Positions 53,823-64,000 of a stretch of 64,000 nt of DNA are shown piece by piece. The position numbers and the translations under genes were made by a program. Where the stretch lies: the NCBI GenBank assembly GCA_965153355.1, contig OZ231126.1, forward strand, positions 74,772,001-74,836,000. Direction: 5' to 3'. Positions within the stretch are counted from its first letter, which is position 1, and the number at the start of each line of letters is the position of its first letter. Source of the stretch: Flaccisagitta enflata. Its lineage: Eukaryota; Chaetognatha; Sagittoidea; Aphragmophora. The notes below the pieces were generated by a model. That model saw nothing but the letters and a program-made list of their open reading frames with translations, had not been told where the DNA came from and searched no databases.

Positions 53823-54109
53823 GGCCTTCATCTCACCTTTACAACTCTTTTCTCACCTTCATCTCACCTTCATCTTACCTTCATCTCACCTTTACAACTC
53901 TTTTCTCACCTTTACATCTCTTTTCATGATTATGAAGAGGCGAGTATCATGAAAGCTATTGGGCTTTGTCAATCTTTTTTTCTTCCTTTTTTTTTCTGCA
54001 ACTTCGTCGAGGACATTTTTGGTTATAAAAAATGCCACATTTGTCTCCTTTCATGTGGGTCGTCATTCGACGCATAGAACGACAAAAAATGAAAAAAAAA
54101 GTGATTGAA

Positions 54110-54143
<34 letters not shown>

Positions 54144-54969
54144 AGGGGAAAGGAGAAAGCGAAACAATAGGATACAATATCAAGGCGCATTATGGTACCC
54201 TCATCGGTTTTATCAGTTAGCCCGTGACCTTGCTCATCCGCAGTTATTCCTGCGTCTTTTTCTTTGCCCCTTGGCCTTGTGCATTGTCAGTCTGCGTGAC
54301 CCTCTACCTAAGACTGCTTTTTTTTTTTCAAGTCTCTCTTTGTACTTCTTTGCTACATTTTCTATGTCTCTTTCTCTGCGTTATGTCCGTTGTGACCCTT
54401 GCCAAAGACTGTGATTCATATATATCTCTATCATTGTCTTATTTTACTACATTTGCTATGTCTCTTTCTATGCCTCTTGTGCATTGTCAGCCTTTGTGGT
54501 CGTGACCATTGATAAAAACTGTTTATATCTCATTTTCCCATATTTTGTATGTCTGTGTCTTTGCGATTTGCACGTTGTCAGCCCCGCGTGACCTTGGCCA
54601 TAGACTGTGTGTGTTTACAATCCATATAAATCACTTTGCCCCCCATTTTAGCTCTTCCTTATCAAAGACCAAAAATGATCTCATTTTTCTTCCCCGCTCC
54701 TCTTAACTCATCTGCTGGCTTCATCTTCATCTTTATTTTTCTTCTTCCGGCTTCATCATTATCACCCTCGCTTTGGCTGTTTCCAATTTCATAACAACAA
54801 TCTCTGTTAAACAAACAAGGCCAAGAGATGTCCAATAGAAGCGTCCTCTTTAGATGTAAGATATTATGATACAAATTATTAAGATATAAAGATATTAAGA
54901 TACTATGATATGAAAATATAAAGATACAGAAAATAAACTGAAAATAAACTGAAAATAAAATGATTCTTC
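53823..54969. other. Low-repeat sequence; family H 5' fragment at 54816
   Basis: CTTCATCTCACC repeats at 53828-53925, poly-A with a few G at 54090-54142, 54816-54850 AACAAGGCCAAGAGATGTCC (family H 5' end) followed by AAGATATTATGATA repeats to about 54930. No gene. Confidence 0.4.
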
Positions 54970-55240
54970 CCTGACCCCCCCACCCCAATCCTCCCCCTCA
55001 CGCCTCCCTGCCGCCCATCATGCCTCCTCATCCCCTAAGCCTCCCCACCCCCCACATCTCCCAACCCCCCGCGCCTCCCCACCCCGCGCTTCCCCACCCC
55101 ACACTTCCCCATCGCCCCCCACCTCCCCACCTCCCTAACCCTCCCCAGACCTCCCTGACCCCCCACGCCTTCCCACGCCCCCACCCCCAATGCCTCCTCA
55201 TCCTCCCACGCCCCCCACGCCCCCCCCCTGCCTCGTCCTC
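54970..55240. repeat. C-rich low-complexity (CCTCCCCACCCC)
   Basis: Degenerate CCTCCCCACCCC repeats; the Pro-rich and Gly/Trp-rich ORFs are compositional. Confidence 0.85.
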
Positions 55241-55815
55241 ACAAAGAGACATGAAGGAACTTAGAGAGACATGGAGAGACCTAAAGAGACATGAGGAAAC
55301 ATGAGGAAACATAAAGAGACATTAAGAGACATAAGAGACATAAGAGACATAAGAGAAATATGAGACATAAGAGACATATAGAAGACATAGGAGACTTAAG
55401 AGACATGTAGGAGACATATAGGGGACGAAAGAGACATAGAAGACAAAAGAGACAAAAGAGACAAAGGAGAGAAAAGAGACATGAGAGACATTAGAGACAT
55501 AAGAGACCTAAGATACATAAGAGAAATGAAAGACATAAGAGATAAAAGAGACATATAGAAGACATAGGAGACATATAAGAGACAAAAGAGACAATACAGA
55601 CATAAGAGATGTACGAGACATGAGAGACAGAGACATAAAAAAGACATATAGGAGACATATAGGCGACAAAAGAGACATAGGAGACATAGGAGACAAAAGA
55701 GACAAAAGGGATAAAAGAGACATAAGAGACCTAAGATACATAAGATCGAGAAATAAAAGACAAAAGAGATAAAAGAGACATATAGGAGACATAAGAGACA
55801 TATAAGAGACAAAAG
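55241..55815. repeat. Degenerate GAGACATAA minisatellite
   Basis: About 570 bp of 7-10 bp units (AGAGACATA, AGGAGACAT). The 138-codon minus ORF (SLLCLLYVS) is a translation of it. Confidence 0.85.
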
Positions 55816-56329
55816 AGATGCATCTAAAAACAGGTTTGTATGCAGATATTATGGAAATTTAAATTTAGGTGTTTGGAGTTTTCTTCTCTTTTTTAATTAA
55901 GCATTCAACAAACATTTTACAACCATTTATTATGGAACATGACAAGCCTATGCTATCCAACAAAATTAACCTCGTCATGAGATCCATCAAGACAATTTCT
56001 AAGAAAAGCAAAACAAGTTCATGTCTTCCGAGTTTCTAAGCTGTTATTCCCGTTCATTTGCCCAAATGTCTTTTAGTCAAACAGCCGATTCTCTTCTCTT
56101 TAATATTCTCTCCATCGTCTTTTGGCAACCAAACGCTCTGCATCTTGGTCGCATTCGCTGAATGTCTGTTGTAAATAACAGGCCTTCTAGATTTTCTTTG
56201 TGTCATGACTGTCTTGCAGTTAGTCTCTCATTGTCTCTTTTTCTCAGTGTAGATTTCAAACTCTCTTTCTCTTTCTTTTTTTTCTTTATTCTGATTGTCT
56301 TTAGCTGAGATATATCGTGAGCGATTTAC
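55816..56329. other. Unique sequence
   Basis: No gene or repeat family recognised. Confidence 0.4.
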
Positions 56330-58736
56330 CCTGCGTTAATTAACGGCACATTAACGCCTCTAATTAACAAAATTGTTAATAAAAGGCAAAAAAGTACCAT
56401 TAATTAACGGTAGTTTTTCTGCTGTTAATTAACACTTGAAAAACAGTCGTTAATTAACACTATATAGGTACCAGGAAATTAACTAAGAAAAACATTTTTT
56501 TATTTTTGAGAAAATTACTGAAAATAGGTGCTGAAGGTTGTTGTTAATTATCAGGTACCTATATGCTGTTAATTAACATGCTGTTTTTGATGTTAATTAA
56601 CACCCCATTTTAGGCGTTAATTAACACAAAAAAAATATAGATTATTAACAAATTGTTAAAAATATATCATTTTTTGGTGTTAATTAACGGTTGGAATGTG
56701 GTGTTAATTAACATGAAAAACAGCGGGTTAATTAACAAAAAAAATATAGATTATTAACAAATTGATTTTGTACCTATACGCTGTTAATCAACATGCTGTT
56801 TTTGATGTTAATTAACACCACATTTCAACTGTTAATTAACCCAAAAAAATATAGATTATTAACAAATTGTTAAAAATATTCAATTTTTTTATGTTAGTTA
56901 ATGGGAGAAATGTGGTGTTAATTAACATAAAAAACAGTGTGTTAATTAACACAGAAAAGATATAGATTATTAACAAATTGATTTTGTACTTACACGCTGT
57001 TAATTAACATGCTGTTTTTGATGGTAATTAACACCCAATTTCATGCGTTAATTAACACAAAAAAAATATAGATTATTAACAAAATATTAAGAATATACAA
57101 TTTTTTGGTGTTAATTAACAGGTGAAATTTGGAGTTAATCAACATCAAAAACAATGTGTTAATTAACACAGAAAAAATATAGATTATTAACAAATTGATT
57201 TTGTAGCTATACGCTGTTAATTTACATGTTGTTTTTGATGTTAATTAACGCCACATTTCATGCGTTAATTAACACCAGAAAAATAAAGATTATTAACAAA
57301 TTGTAAAAAATATACCATTTTTTGGTGTTGATTAACAGTTAAAATGTGATGTTAATTAACATAAAAAACAGCGTGTTAATTAACACAGAAAAAATATAGA
57401 TTATTAACAAATTGATTTTGTACCTAAACGCTGTTAATTAACATCCTGTTTTTGATGTTAACTAACACCGCATTTCACCTGTTAATTAACACCAAAAAAT
57501 TGTATATTCTTGATATTTTGTTAATAATCTATATCTTTTTGTGTTAAATAATGCATGAAATTGGGTGATAATTAACATAAAAAACAGCATGTTAATTAAC
57601 GGCGTGTAGGTACAAAATCAATTTGTTAATAATCTATATTTTTTTGTGTTAATTAACATGCTGTTTTTGATGGTAATTAACACCCAATTTCATGCGTTAA
57701 TTAACACAAAAAGATATAGATTATTAACAAAATATTAACAATATAAAATTTTTTGGTGTTAATTAACAGGTGAAATGCGGTGTTAGTTAACATCAAAAAC
57801 AGCATGTTAATTAACAGCATTTAAGTACAAAATCGATTTGTTAATAATCTAAATTTTTTCTGTGTTAATTAATACGCTGTTTTTTATGTTAATTAACACC
57901 ACATTTCAACTGGTAATTAACACAAAAAAATGGTATATTTTTTACATTTTGTAAATAATCTATATTTTTCTGGTGTTAATTAACGCATGAAATGTGGTGT
58001 TAACATCAAAAACAACATGTAAATTAACAGCGTATAGCTACAAAATCAATTTGTTAATAATCCATATTTTACACGCTGTTTTTTATGTTAATTAACACCA
58101 CCACTGCTCTGTATCTCCACCGTGTACTTCAAACTAGGAGAACTGCCACTTTTATGAAGTTTTCTGGTGGTCCAGCCTATGTATAATCCATGGCAAATGA
58201 GTGCAAAAAAATTCCCAGAGCGCTTTTTGAAATATTCACATTTTTTACCTTCATGAAGTACAGGTCATTGAATTTTCCCATTTTTTGGACAATCAACCTT
58301 GTTTTGCTTGTAACTTTTAAACAAATCGAGCTAAAAATGCCAGATTGGTCCCATCGTAAAGATCTCTTCAAGATCTTTCCAACTGTCACCAATTTTTTGT
58401 AAATCCTTCCAAAAATAACTGAGATATAACCTGTCAAACATGAGCAATTTCATGGGGATTTTGGACAATTTTCCAGGTTACGGAATTTTCCCCATTTTTG
58501 GAACAATTTACTTGTTTTGCTTGTAAATTTTAAACGAATCAAGCTAGAAATGCCAGATTGGTCCCATTTTAAAGAATTTTCAAAGCTCTTTCAAACCGTC
58601 ACATATTTTTTGTGAATCTATTAAAAAATGGCTGAGTTATGACTTGTCAAACACAAGCAATTTCATGGTGATCTGGAGCAATTTTCCCACCACCTTTTTT
58701 GCAGTCTGATTTTGACTTTAGATAACTCCTTGGCTC

Positions 58737-58988
58737 CTCACATCTGTATAGGGGATTGGGCCGGGAGGTTGGGGTTTGGGCCTAGAGGCTTGGGTTTTGG
58801 CATAAAGATGGGTTTGGGCCTCAAGGCTGGGGTTTGGGCTTCAAGGCTTTTGCGACTTTTTCAGAGAGAGAGTCTTGAGGATGGGGGGGGGGACGGAGAA
58901 GGAGAAGAAGGAGAAGAAGAAGGAGGAGAAAATCTCCCATATGTGTGAAAGCATAGGTCATCGGCCCCTTCGGGGCCGCTGCCCAAAA
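58737..58988 (-). repeat. Family F element (F1), 5' part
   Basis: GGGTTTGGGCCTCAAGGCTG units, G-run, purine block, arm CCCATATGTGTGAAAGC, terminus GGGGCCGCTGCCCAAAAGG. 'CTTTTGCGACTTTTTC' at 58847 is a fragment of an F 3' end. The left 19 bp overlap the foldback arm. Confidence 0.6.
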
Positions 58989-59189
58989 GGAGGCTTGCCT
59001 TGGGAACTGATTGAGGGTCTGGGAGACTTGATTTGAGGTCTGAGAGGCCTGATTTAGGATCTAAGATGCCTGATTTGGTGTCTAGGAGGCCTGATTTAGG
59101 ATCTGAGAGGCTTGATTTAAGGTCTGAGAGGCCTGAAATAAGGCCTGATTTGGGATCTAGGAGGCTCAATCTGAGGTCAAATAGCAGCC
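58989..59189 (-). repeat. F2-type minisatellite block
   Basis: About nine units of GTCTGAGAGGCCTGATTTAG in one orientation, without recognisable F ends. Confidence 0.7.
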
Positions 59190-59793
59190 CAAAGGCAGTA
59201 AGTGGTCAGCGGTACCCGTGCCCTGCTTGAGTAGTGTGTGATTTAAGTTGAGGGGGAGCAGGGCAGCGGCCCTGAAGGGAACGAAGTCCTGTAGAACACA
59301 GGAGGAATCTGTCCGTTCGTCCGTCTGTTCGTCCGTTCGTCACCCCCTGCCCCATCCTCAGGGCTTCGTCTCCTTTGGGGCCTATTCTAACCCAAATTCT
59401 GCTAAATGGCCCAAATCCAAGCAATATGGCCCAAGTCTAAGCAAAATGGCCCTAATCCAAACAAAATGGCCCAAATCTAAGCAAAATGGCCCAAATCTGG
59501 TCAGAATCTAGATATTGGAGGCACCAATATGGGTCTAAATGGCCAAAATGATAGACCCCAGGCCAGGACTGGGGTTATCTGGCAAGATTTGGGCGATTTT
59601 GCTTGAATTTGGGCCATTTTGCTTAGATTTGGGCTATTTAGCAGAATTTGGGTCAGAATAGGCCCCAAAGGAGACGAAGCCCTGAGGATGTGGCAGGGGG
59701 GGACGGACGGACGTACGTACGGATGGACGGACAGATTGTCCCTGTGTTCTACAGGACTTTGTCCCCTTCGGGGCCTCTGCCCAAAAGCTGGAG
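59190..59793 (-). repeat. Family F element, complete (F4), nested palindrome
   Basis: GCCCAAAGGCAGTAAGTGG, GTCAGCGGTACCCGTGCCC, stem GCCCTGCT...AGCAGGGC, arm TCCTGTAGAACACAGG, TCCGTTCGTCCGTC tract, inner TCAGGGCTTCGTCTCC, array GGCCCAAATCNAAGCAAAAT, then the whole order mirrored (inner arm ends at about 59690, tract 59697-59735, CCTGTGTTCTACAGGACTTT) and terminus CCTCTGCCCAAAAG. Confidence 0.8.
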
Positions 59794-60113
59794 TTAGGCT
59801 CAGAGAGGCCTGATATGAGCTCTTGGAGGCCTGATTTAGGATCTGGGAGGCCTGATTTGGGATCTGAGAGGCCTGATTCGGGGCCTGGGAGGCCTGATTT
59901 GAGGTCTGGGAGTCCTGATTTGGGGTCTGGGAGGGCTAATTCAAGGTCTTGGATGGCCTTGTTTGGGGTCTGGGAGACTTGTAATGGGATCTGGGAGGCC
60001 TGATTTTGAAACTTAGAGGATGGATTTACAGCGGGGGGGGGGGGGACACCAGACTGGAAAAATCGCCCTGCCCTCATAGGTCATCTGCCCCTCCGGAGCT
60101 GCTGCTCAAAAAG
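59794..60113 (-). repeat. Family F element (F2), 5' part
   Basis: About ten GGGTCTGGGAGGCCTGATTT units, G-run, arm AATCGCCCTGCC, terminus GGAGCTGCTGCTCAAAAAG. Confidence 0.6.
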
Positions 60114-60287
60114 AACGAATGAAATTGGGGGACAAAACGGAGAGAAAAAAGGCAGATAGAGGGACAGACAGACGGATGGACAGATTCCCCAGGTTCTACA
60201 GGACTTGTCTCCTTTTGGGCCACTGACCTGCTCCTCCTCAACCTAAATCACAGACCACCAGGCCTTTATTTAGTGATTTTTGCGACA
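60114..60287 (+). repeat. Family F element (F4), 3' part, decayed
   Basis: (GACA/GACG)n tract, GTTCTACAGGACTTGTCTCC, GGGCCACTGACCTGCTCC and a decayed tail ending TTAGTGATTTTTGCGAC. Confidence 0.5.
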
Positions 60288-60384
60288 GAGCATTCCGGGC
60301 TCTCTCCTCATGATTTCAAAGAGCCCGGCAGAGAAACAGAGAGCCCGGCATAATCCTGATTTTCCCATAAAATGAACCTGTATA

Positions 60385-60566
60385 CAGTGGCGCTTCACTG
60401 GAGCGCATGCCAAGGGATGGCTAAACCATGCCTTTCAATAAAGCTTCCTGATTGCAAACCTGGAAACTTTTTTTAGATAAAGAGGAAAGCAAGGCAAACG
60501 AAATCAGTGATAGCCTTATAGGCGGGTATGCCTTAATAGCAGGTGCACTCTAGCGGTGCTCCACCG
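60385..60566. mobile_element. pogo-like MITE, 182 bp, TA-flanked
   Basis: CAGTGGCGCTTCACTGGAGC and its imperfect complement TCTAGCGGTGCTCCACCG, flanked on both sides by TA (60383-60384, 60567-60568), as for Tc1/mariner-type insertion. Second member of the 52234-52430 family. Confidence 0.65.
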
Positions 60567-61435
60567 TACTTTATTCTACTATCTCACCATATTTATCTCT
60601 TTCAGCAGCGATTAATTCATTTTCTTTCATTATCAACAACGTCATAGACAAGCAAAGTCAGAAAAAAAGCAGCAGTGACATATGAGGGAAAGAGATCACT
60701 CAGAATTTGATGATAGATGTTAAAGGAGCAAAGACTCGCTTTTGGACTCATCACTGTTGTCATACTCAATTAGTTGACTGCTAAATTGACTGCTAAGTTG
60801 ACTGCTAATTTCATCATTAAATATTCGACAAAGATTTCATTTTTCTCATCCACTCGTTAGTAGAGAATTGTGAGTTGAATTTGAAATCTTCTATCTTTGA
60901 AGAGCTCATGGACGCCATCATGAGGTCGTCTAAAGCAAATGGGCAGGGACAAAAATACCCAGCCAGAATTGAGAGAGCAAACCGGGCTTTCTGCCAGCTA
61001 ATCTTGTGTGCCCGGGAGCAAAATAGAGAGCATCGGGCTCCCGGGCACGCTCTAAAAAAAGGCCTGCAGACCACTCAAGCAGGGCACCTGTACCGCTGAC
61101 CTCTTACTGCCTTTGGACTTCTATCGCGTCTTAGCCTTGATTCTGTGGAAACTAAGAGTATATCAAAAGAATAGGAGATTAAACCTCAAACCCCATAGAG
61201 CCTATAGATTTTTTTCAGTGTTAATATAATGATATAATGCTTCCTCTCTTTTACAAAGATTTTGCTCAAAGACCAGATTTCAATCCTGAAACCCATGTCT
61301 TTAGGCTCACATCCTTACAGTGATGCCATAATCAAGGCCTTTAGTCTTTAAACATGATAAGGGTCACAGATTGAAAGGCCAACAGACAGACTGACAGACC
61401 TACAGATGGACTGACATACATATAACAGCTCTTAT
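60567..61435. other. Unique loop sequence with an F 3' end
   Basis: 61070-61130 has AGCAGGGCACCTGTACCGCT and TTACTGCCTTTGGACTTC, an F 3' end. AGAGCCCGG-type motifs occur at 60296, 60326, 60345 and in reverse near 60980 and 61035. An 85-codon minus ORF (60817-61074) shows no domain. Confidence 0.4.
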
Positions 61436-62887
61436 ACGGATGTGAGGAGCCAAGGAGGTATCTAAAGTCAAAATCAGACTGCAAAAAAGGTGGTGGGAAG
61501 ATGGCTCCAGATCACCATGAAATTGCTTGTGTTTGACAAGTCATAACTCAGTCATTTTTTAACTGATTCACAAAAAATTTGTGACGGTTTGAAAGAGCTT
61601 CAAAAATTCTTCAAAATGGGACCAATCTGGCATTTCTAGCTTGATTTGTTTAAAAGTTACAAGCAAAACAAGTAAATTGTTCCAAAAGTGGGGAAAATTC
61701 CATAACCTGGAAAATTGTCCAAAATCTCTATGAAATTCCTCATGTTTGACAGGTTATATCTCTGTTATTTTTGGAACGGATTTACAAAAAATTGGTGACA
61801 GTTGGAAAGATCTTGAAGAGATCCTTAAAATGGGACCAATCTGGCATATCTAGCTCAATTCGTTTAAAAGTTACAAGCAAAACAAGGTTGATTGTCCAAA
61901 AAATGGGAAAATTCAATGACCTGTACTTCTTGAAGGTAAAAAATGTGAATATTTCAAAAAGCACTCTAGGAATTTTTTTGCACTCATTTGCCATGGAATA
62001 CACATGGGCTGGACCACCTGAAACCGTCATAAAAGTGGCAGTTCTCCTAGTTTGAAGTACACGGTGGAGATACAGAGCAGTGCCACATTTCAACTGTTAA
62101 TTTACACCAAAAAATTGTATATTCTTAATATTTTGTTAATAATCTATATTTTTTTTTGTGTTAATTAACGCATGAAATTGGGTGTTAATTACCATCAAAA
62201 ACAGCATGTTAATTAACAGCGTGTAAGTACAAAATCAATTTGTTAATAATCTATATTTTTTTGTGTTAATTAACACGCTGTTTTTGATGTTAATTAACAC
62301 CACATTTCTCCCATTAACTAACACAAAAAAATTGAATATTTTTAACAATTTGTTAATAATTCATATTTTTTTGGGTTAATTAACAGTTGAAATGTGGTGT
62401 TAATTAACATCAAAAACAGCATGTTGATTGACAGTGTATAGGTATAAAATCAATTTGTTAATAATCTTTATTTTTTTTGTGTTAATTAACCCGCTGTTTT
62501 TCATGTTAATTAACACCACATTCCAACCGTTAATTAACACAAAAAAATGGTATATTTTTAACAATTTGTTAATAATCTATATTTTTTTGTGTTAATTAAC
62601 GCCTAAAATGGGGTGTTAATTAACATCAAAAACAGCATGTTAATTAACAGCATATAGGTACCTGATAATTAACAACAACCTTCACCACCTATTTTCAGTA
62701 ATTTTCTCAAAAATGAAGAAATGTTTTTCTTAGTTAATTTCCTGGTACCTATATAGTGTTAATTAACGGCGTTAAAGTACTGTTAATTACCATGGCCAAA
62801 ATCAGGGACGATATACCAGCTTTAGCTGTTTCTGTCTCTCAATTCCTCTCAGTTGCTCTCTTTTCTCCTTTCTCATATTGCACACAC

Positions 62888-63570
<683 letters not shown>

Positions 63571-63736
63571 GTTGCAGACACGCAACTCTATAAGAGGCTT
63601 TGTCCGTTGGTCAGTCGGTCGGTTGGTTGGTCGGTCGGTCGGTCCGTAGAGGTGATCAAGTCGAATAGTGGGAAAACGCGCATATCCGCCCCTGCCAACC
63701 CGTCCGCAACTGGTGGCCGTGTATCCGGCCTTGTTT
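63571..63736 (-). mobile_element. Family H element, full length (GTTGC subfamily)
   Basis: Hairpin GTTGCAGACACGCAAC (63571-63586), TCTATAAGAGGCTTTGTCCG, (GGTC/GGTT)n, a body with CGAATAGTGGGAAAACGCGC, CCGCCCCTGCCAACCCGTCC, GCAACTGGTGGCCGTGTATC and CGGCCTTGTT. Its opposite orientation partner is the 11816 copy. Confidence 0.8.
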
Positions 63737-64000
63737 TCTTTGTGCCTTCTCTGTCTTTTGCCATTTCTTTACCATGTCCAGATACTACAGGTTTGTTTTT
63801 CTGTCTGTGATTCATGAATCGTGAATCGTGGTAGGTGTTTGCCTCAGCTCCGCCAGAGGCTTACCTCACGGTTCTGACCTCAGGCAAGTAAGATTGTAGC
63901 TAACTAAGCTTGATGGAAGAAGAACATCACATATGAAGATACACATACATTTATTGGAAGAAGAGCCAAAATTTTCGATTTGTTCAGCCAAATCTAACTA
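63737..64000. other. Unique sequence to window end
   Basis: No gene or repeat family recognised. CGTGAATCGTGGTAGGTG near 63820 is the only local motif noted. Confidence 0.4.

Larger units (their letters stand above)
56330..62795. mobile_element. 6.5-kb foldback element with GTTAATTAAC arms
   Basis: The left arm (about 56330-58755) and right arm (about 61436-62795) are inverted copies. The inner 640 bp of each arm are non-satellite and pair nearly base for base from TGTATCTCCACCGTGTACTT to CCTTGGCTCCTCACATCTGTA. The outer parts are satellites of spaced GTTAATTAAC palindromes (dozens of TTAATTAA sites), 1.7 kb on the left and 0.7 kb on the right. The loop (58756-61435) holds family F copies and a MITE but no transposase. 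Long arms with internal tandem repeats are the hallmark of foldback transposons. Confidence 0.75.

Noticed and set aside
55396-55812. Leucine/serine-rich membrane-like ORF
   Set aside because: Translation of the GAGACATAA minisatellite.
58177-58437. 86-residue ORF and its 94-residue twin at 61771-62055 as a conserved gene pair
   Set aside because: They are the two inverted arms of one foldback element; similarity is explained by the inverted repeat, and opposite-strand ORFs are equally open.

Overview
This window reads as non-coding eukaryotic DNA built almost entirely from transposable elements and simple repeats. I found no bacterial-style operons, no rRNA and no intact protein-coding gene. 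The only recognisable protein is a decayed C-terminal fragment of a LINE polyprotein carrying the restriction-like endonuclease domain (27261-27711, minus). That domain, a tRNA-derived SINE-like segment, hAT-like and pogo-like MITEs, an LTR element with a lysine-tRNA-like primer site, and Helentron-type (HINE/pearl/DINE-1-like) repeats together suggest a metazoan, probably an invertebrate. The exact lineage cannot be read from the sequence. Nearly all long ORFs are translations of microsatellites or minisatellites: poly-Leu/Ser from (TC)n, poly-Asn/Val/Cys from (GTT)n, poly-Glu from (GAA)n.

Two home-grown repeat families dominate. Family H (about 30 copies, typically 150-350 bp) starts AACAAGGCC, has a subterminal motif near its 5' end, a variable body, a tetranucleotide (GACC/GACG/GACA)n tract, and ends in a short hairpin such as GTCGCGTGCACGCGAC. 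This is the architecture of non-autonomous Helentrons. Family F (about 18 copies, 300-800 bp) starts GGGCAGCGGCCCC and ends GCTTTTGCGACTA. It has long subfamily-specific inverted arms around an 18-38 bp minisatellite. One F copy lies cleanly inside an H copy (39217-40213), which defines the ends of F.

Layout. 1-19440: H and F copies separated by long (TC)n, (GTT)n, (GAA)n and (ATTC)n tracts and several minisatellites. 20543-25342: a young non-autonomous LTR retroelement with 254-bp LTRs differing at 2 sites and a 5-bp target duplication; it carries an array of eight small hairpins just after its primer site and a 15-bp satellite, but no gag-pol. 25343-34060: the LINE remnant, small palindromic MITEs, a cluster of CCAAT boxes and a 1-kb foldback element with a SINE-like loop. 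34061-36535: a 71-bp satellite. 37094-40213: microsatellites, a palindromic MITE and the H/F composite. 40528-46180: a large foldback region holding F copies, a hAT-like MITE with a perfect 8-bp duplication and an 18-bp satellite. 46190-55815: further F, H and MITE copies and low-complexity blocks. 56330-62795: a 6.5-kb foldback element whose arms are packed with the palindrome GTTAATTAAC and whose loop holds more F copies. 62796-64000: two (CT)n tracts and a final H copy.

The parts do not form a pathway. The common theme is DNA able to form hairpins: family H ends, family F arms, three foldback elements, and the hairpin array of the LTR element. In several of these the paired arms change together between copies, which suggests that structure rather than primary sequence is what has been kept. 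All family assignments were made by eye; none was tested by alignment or database search.
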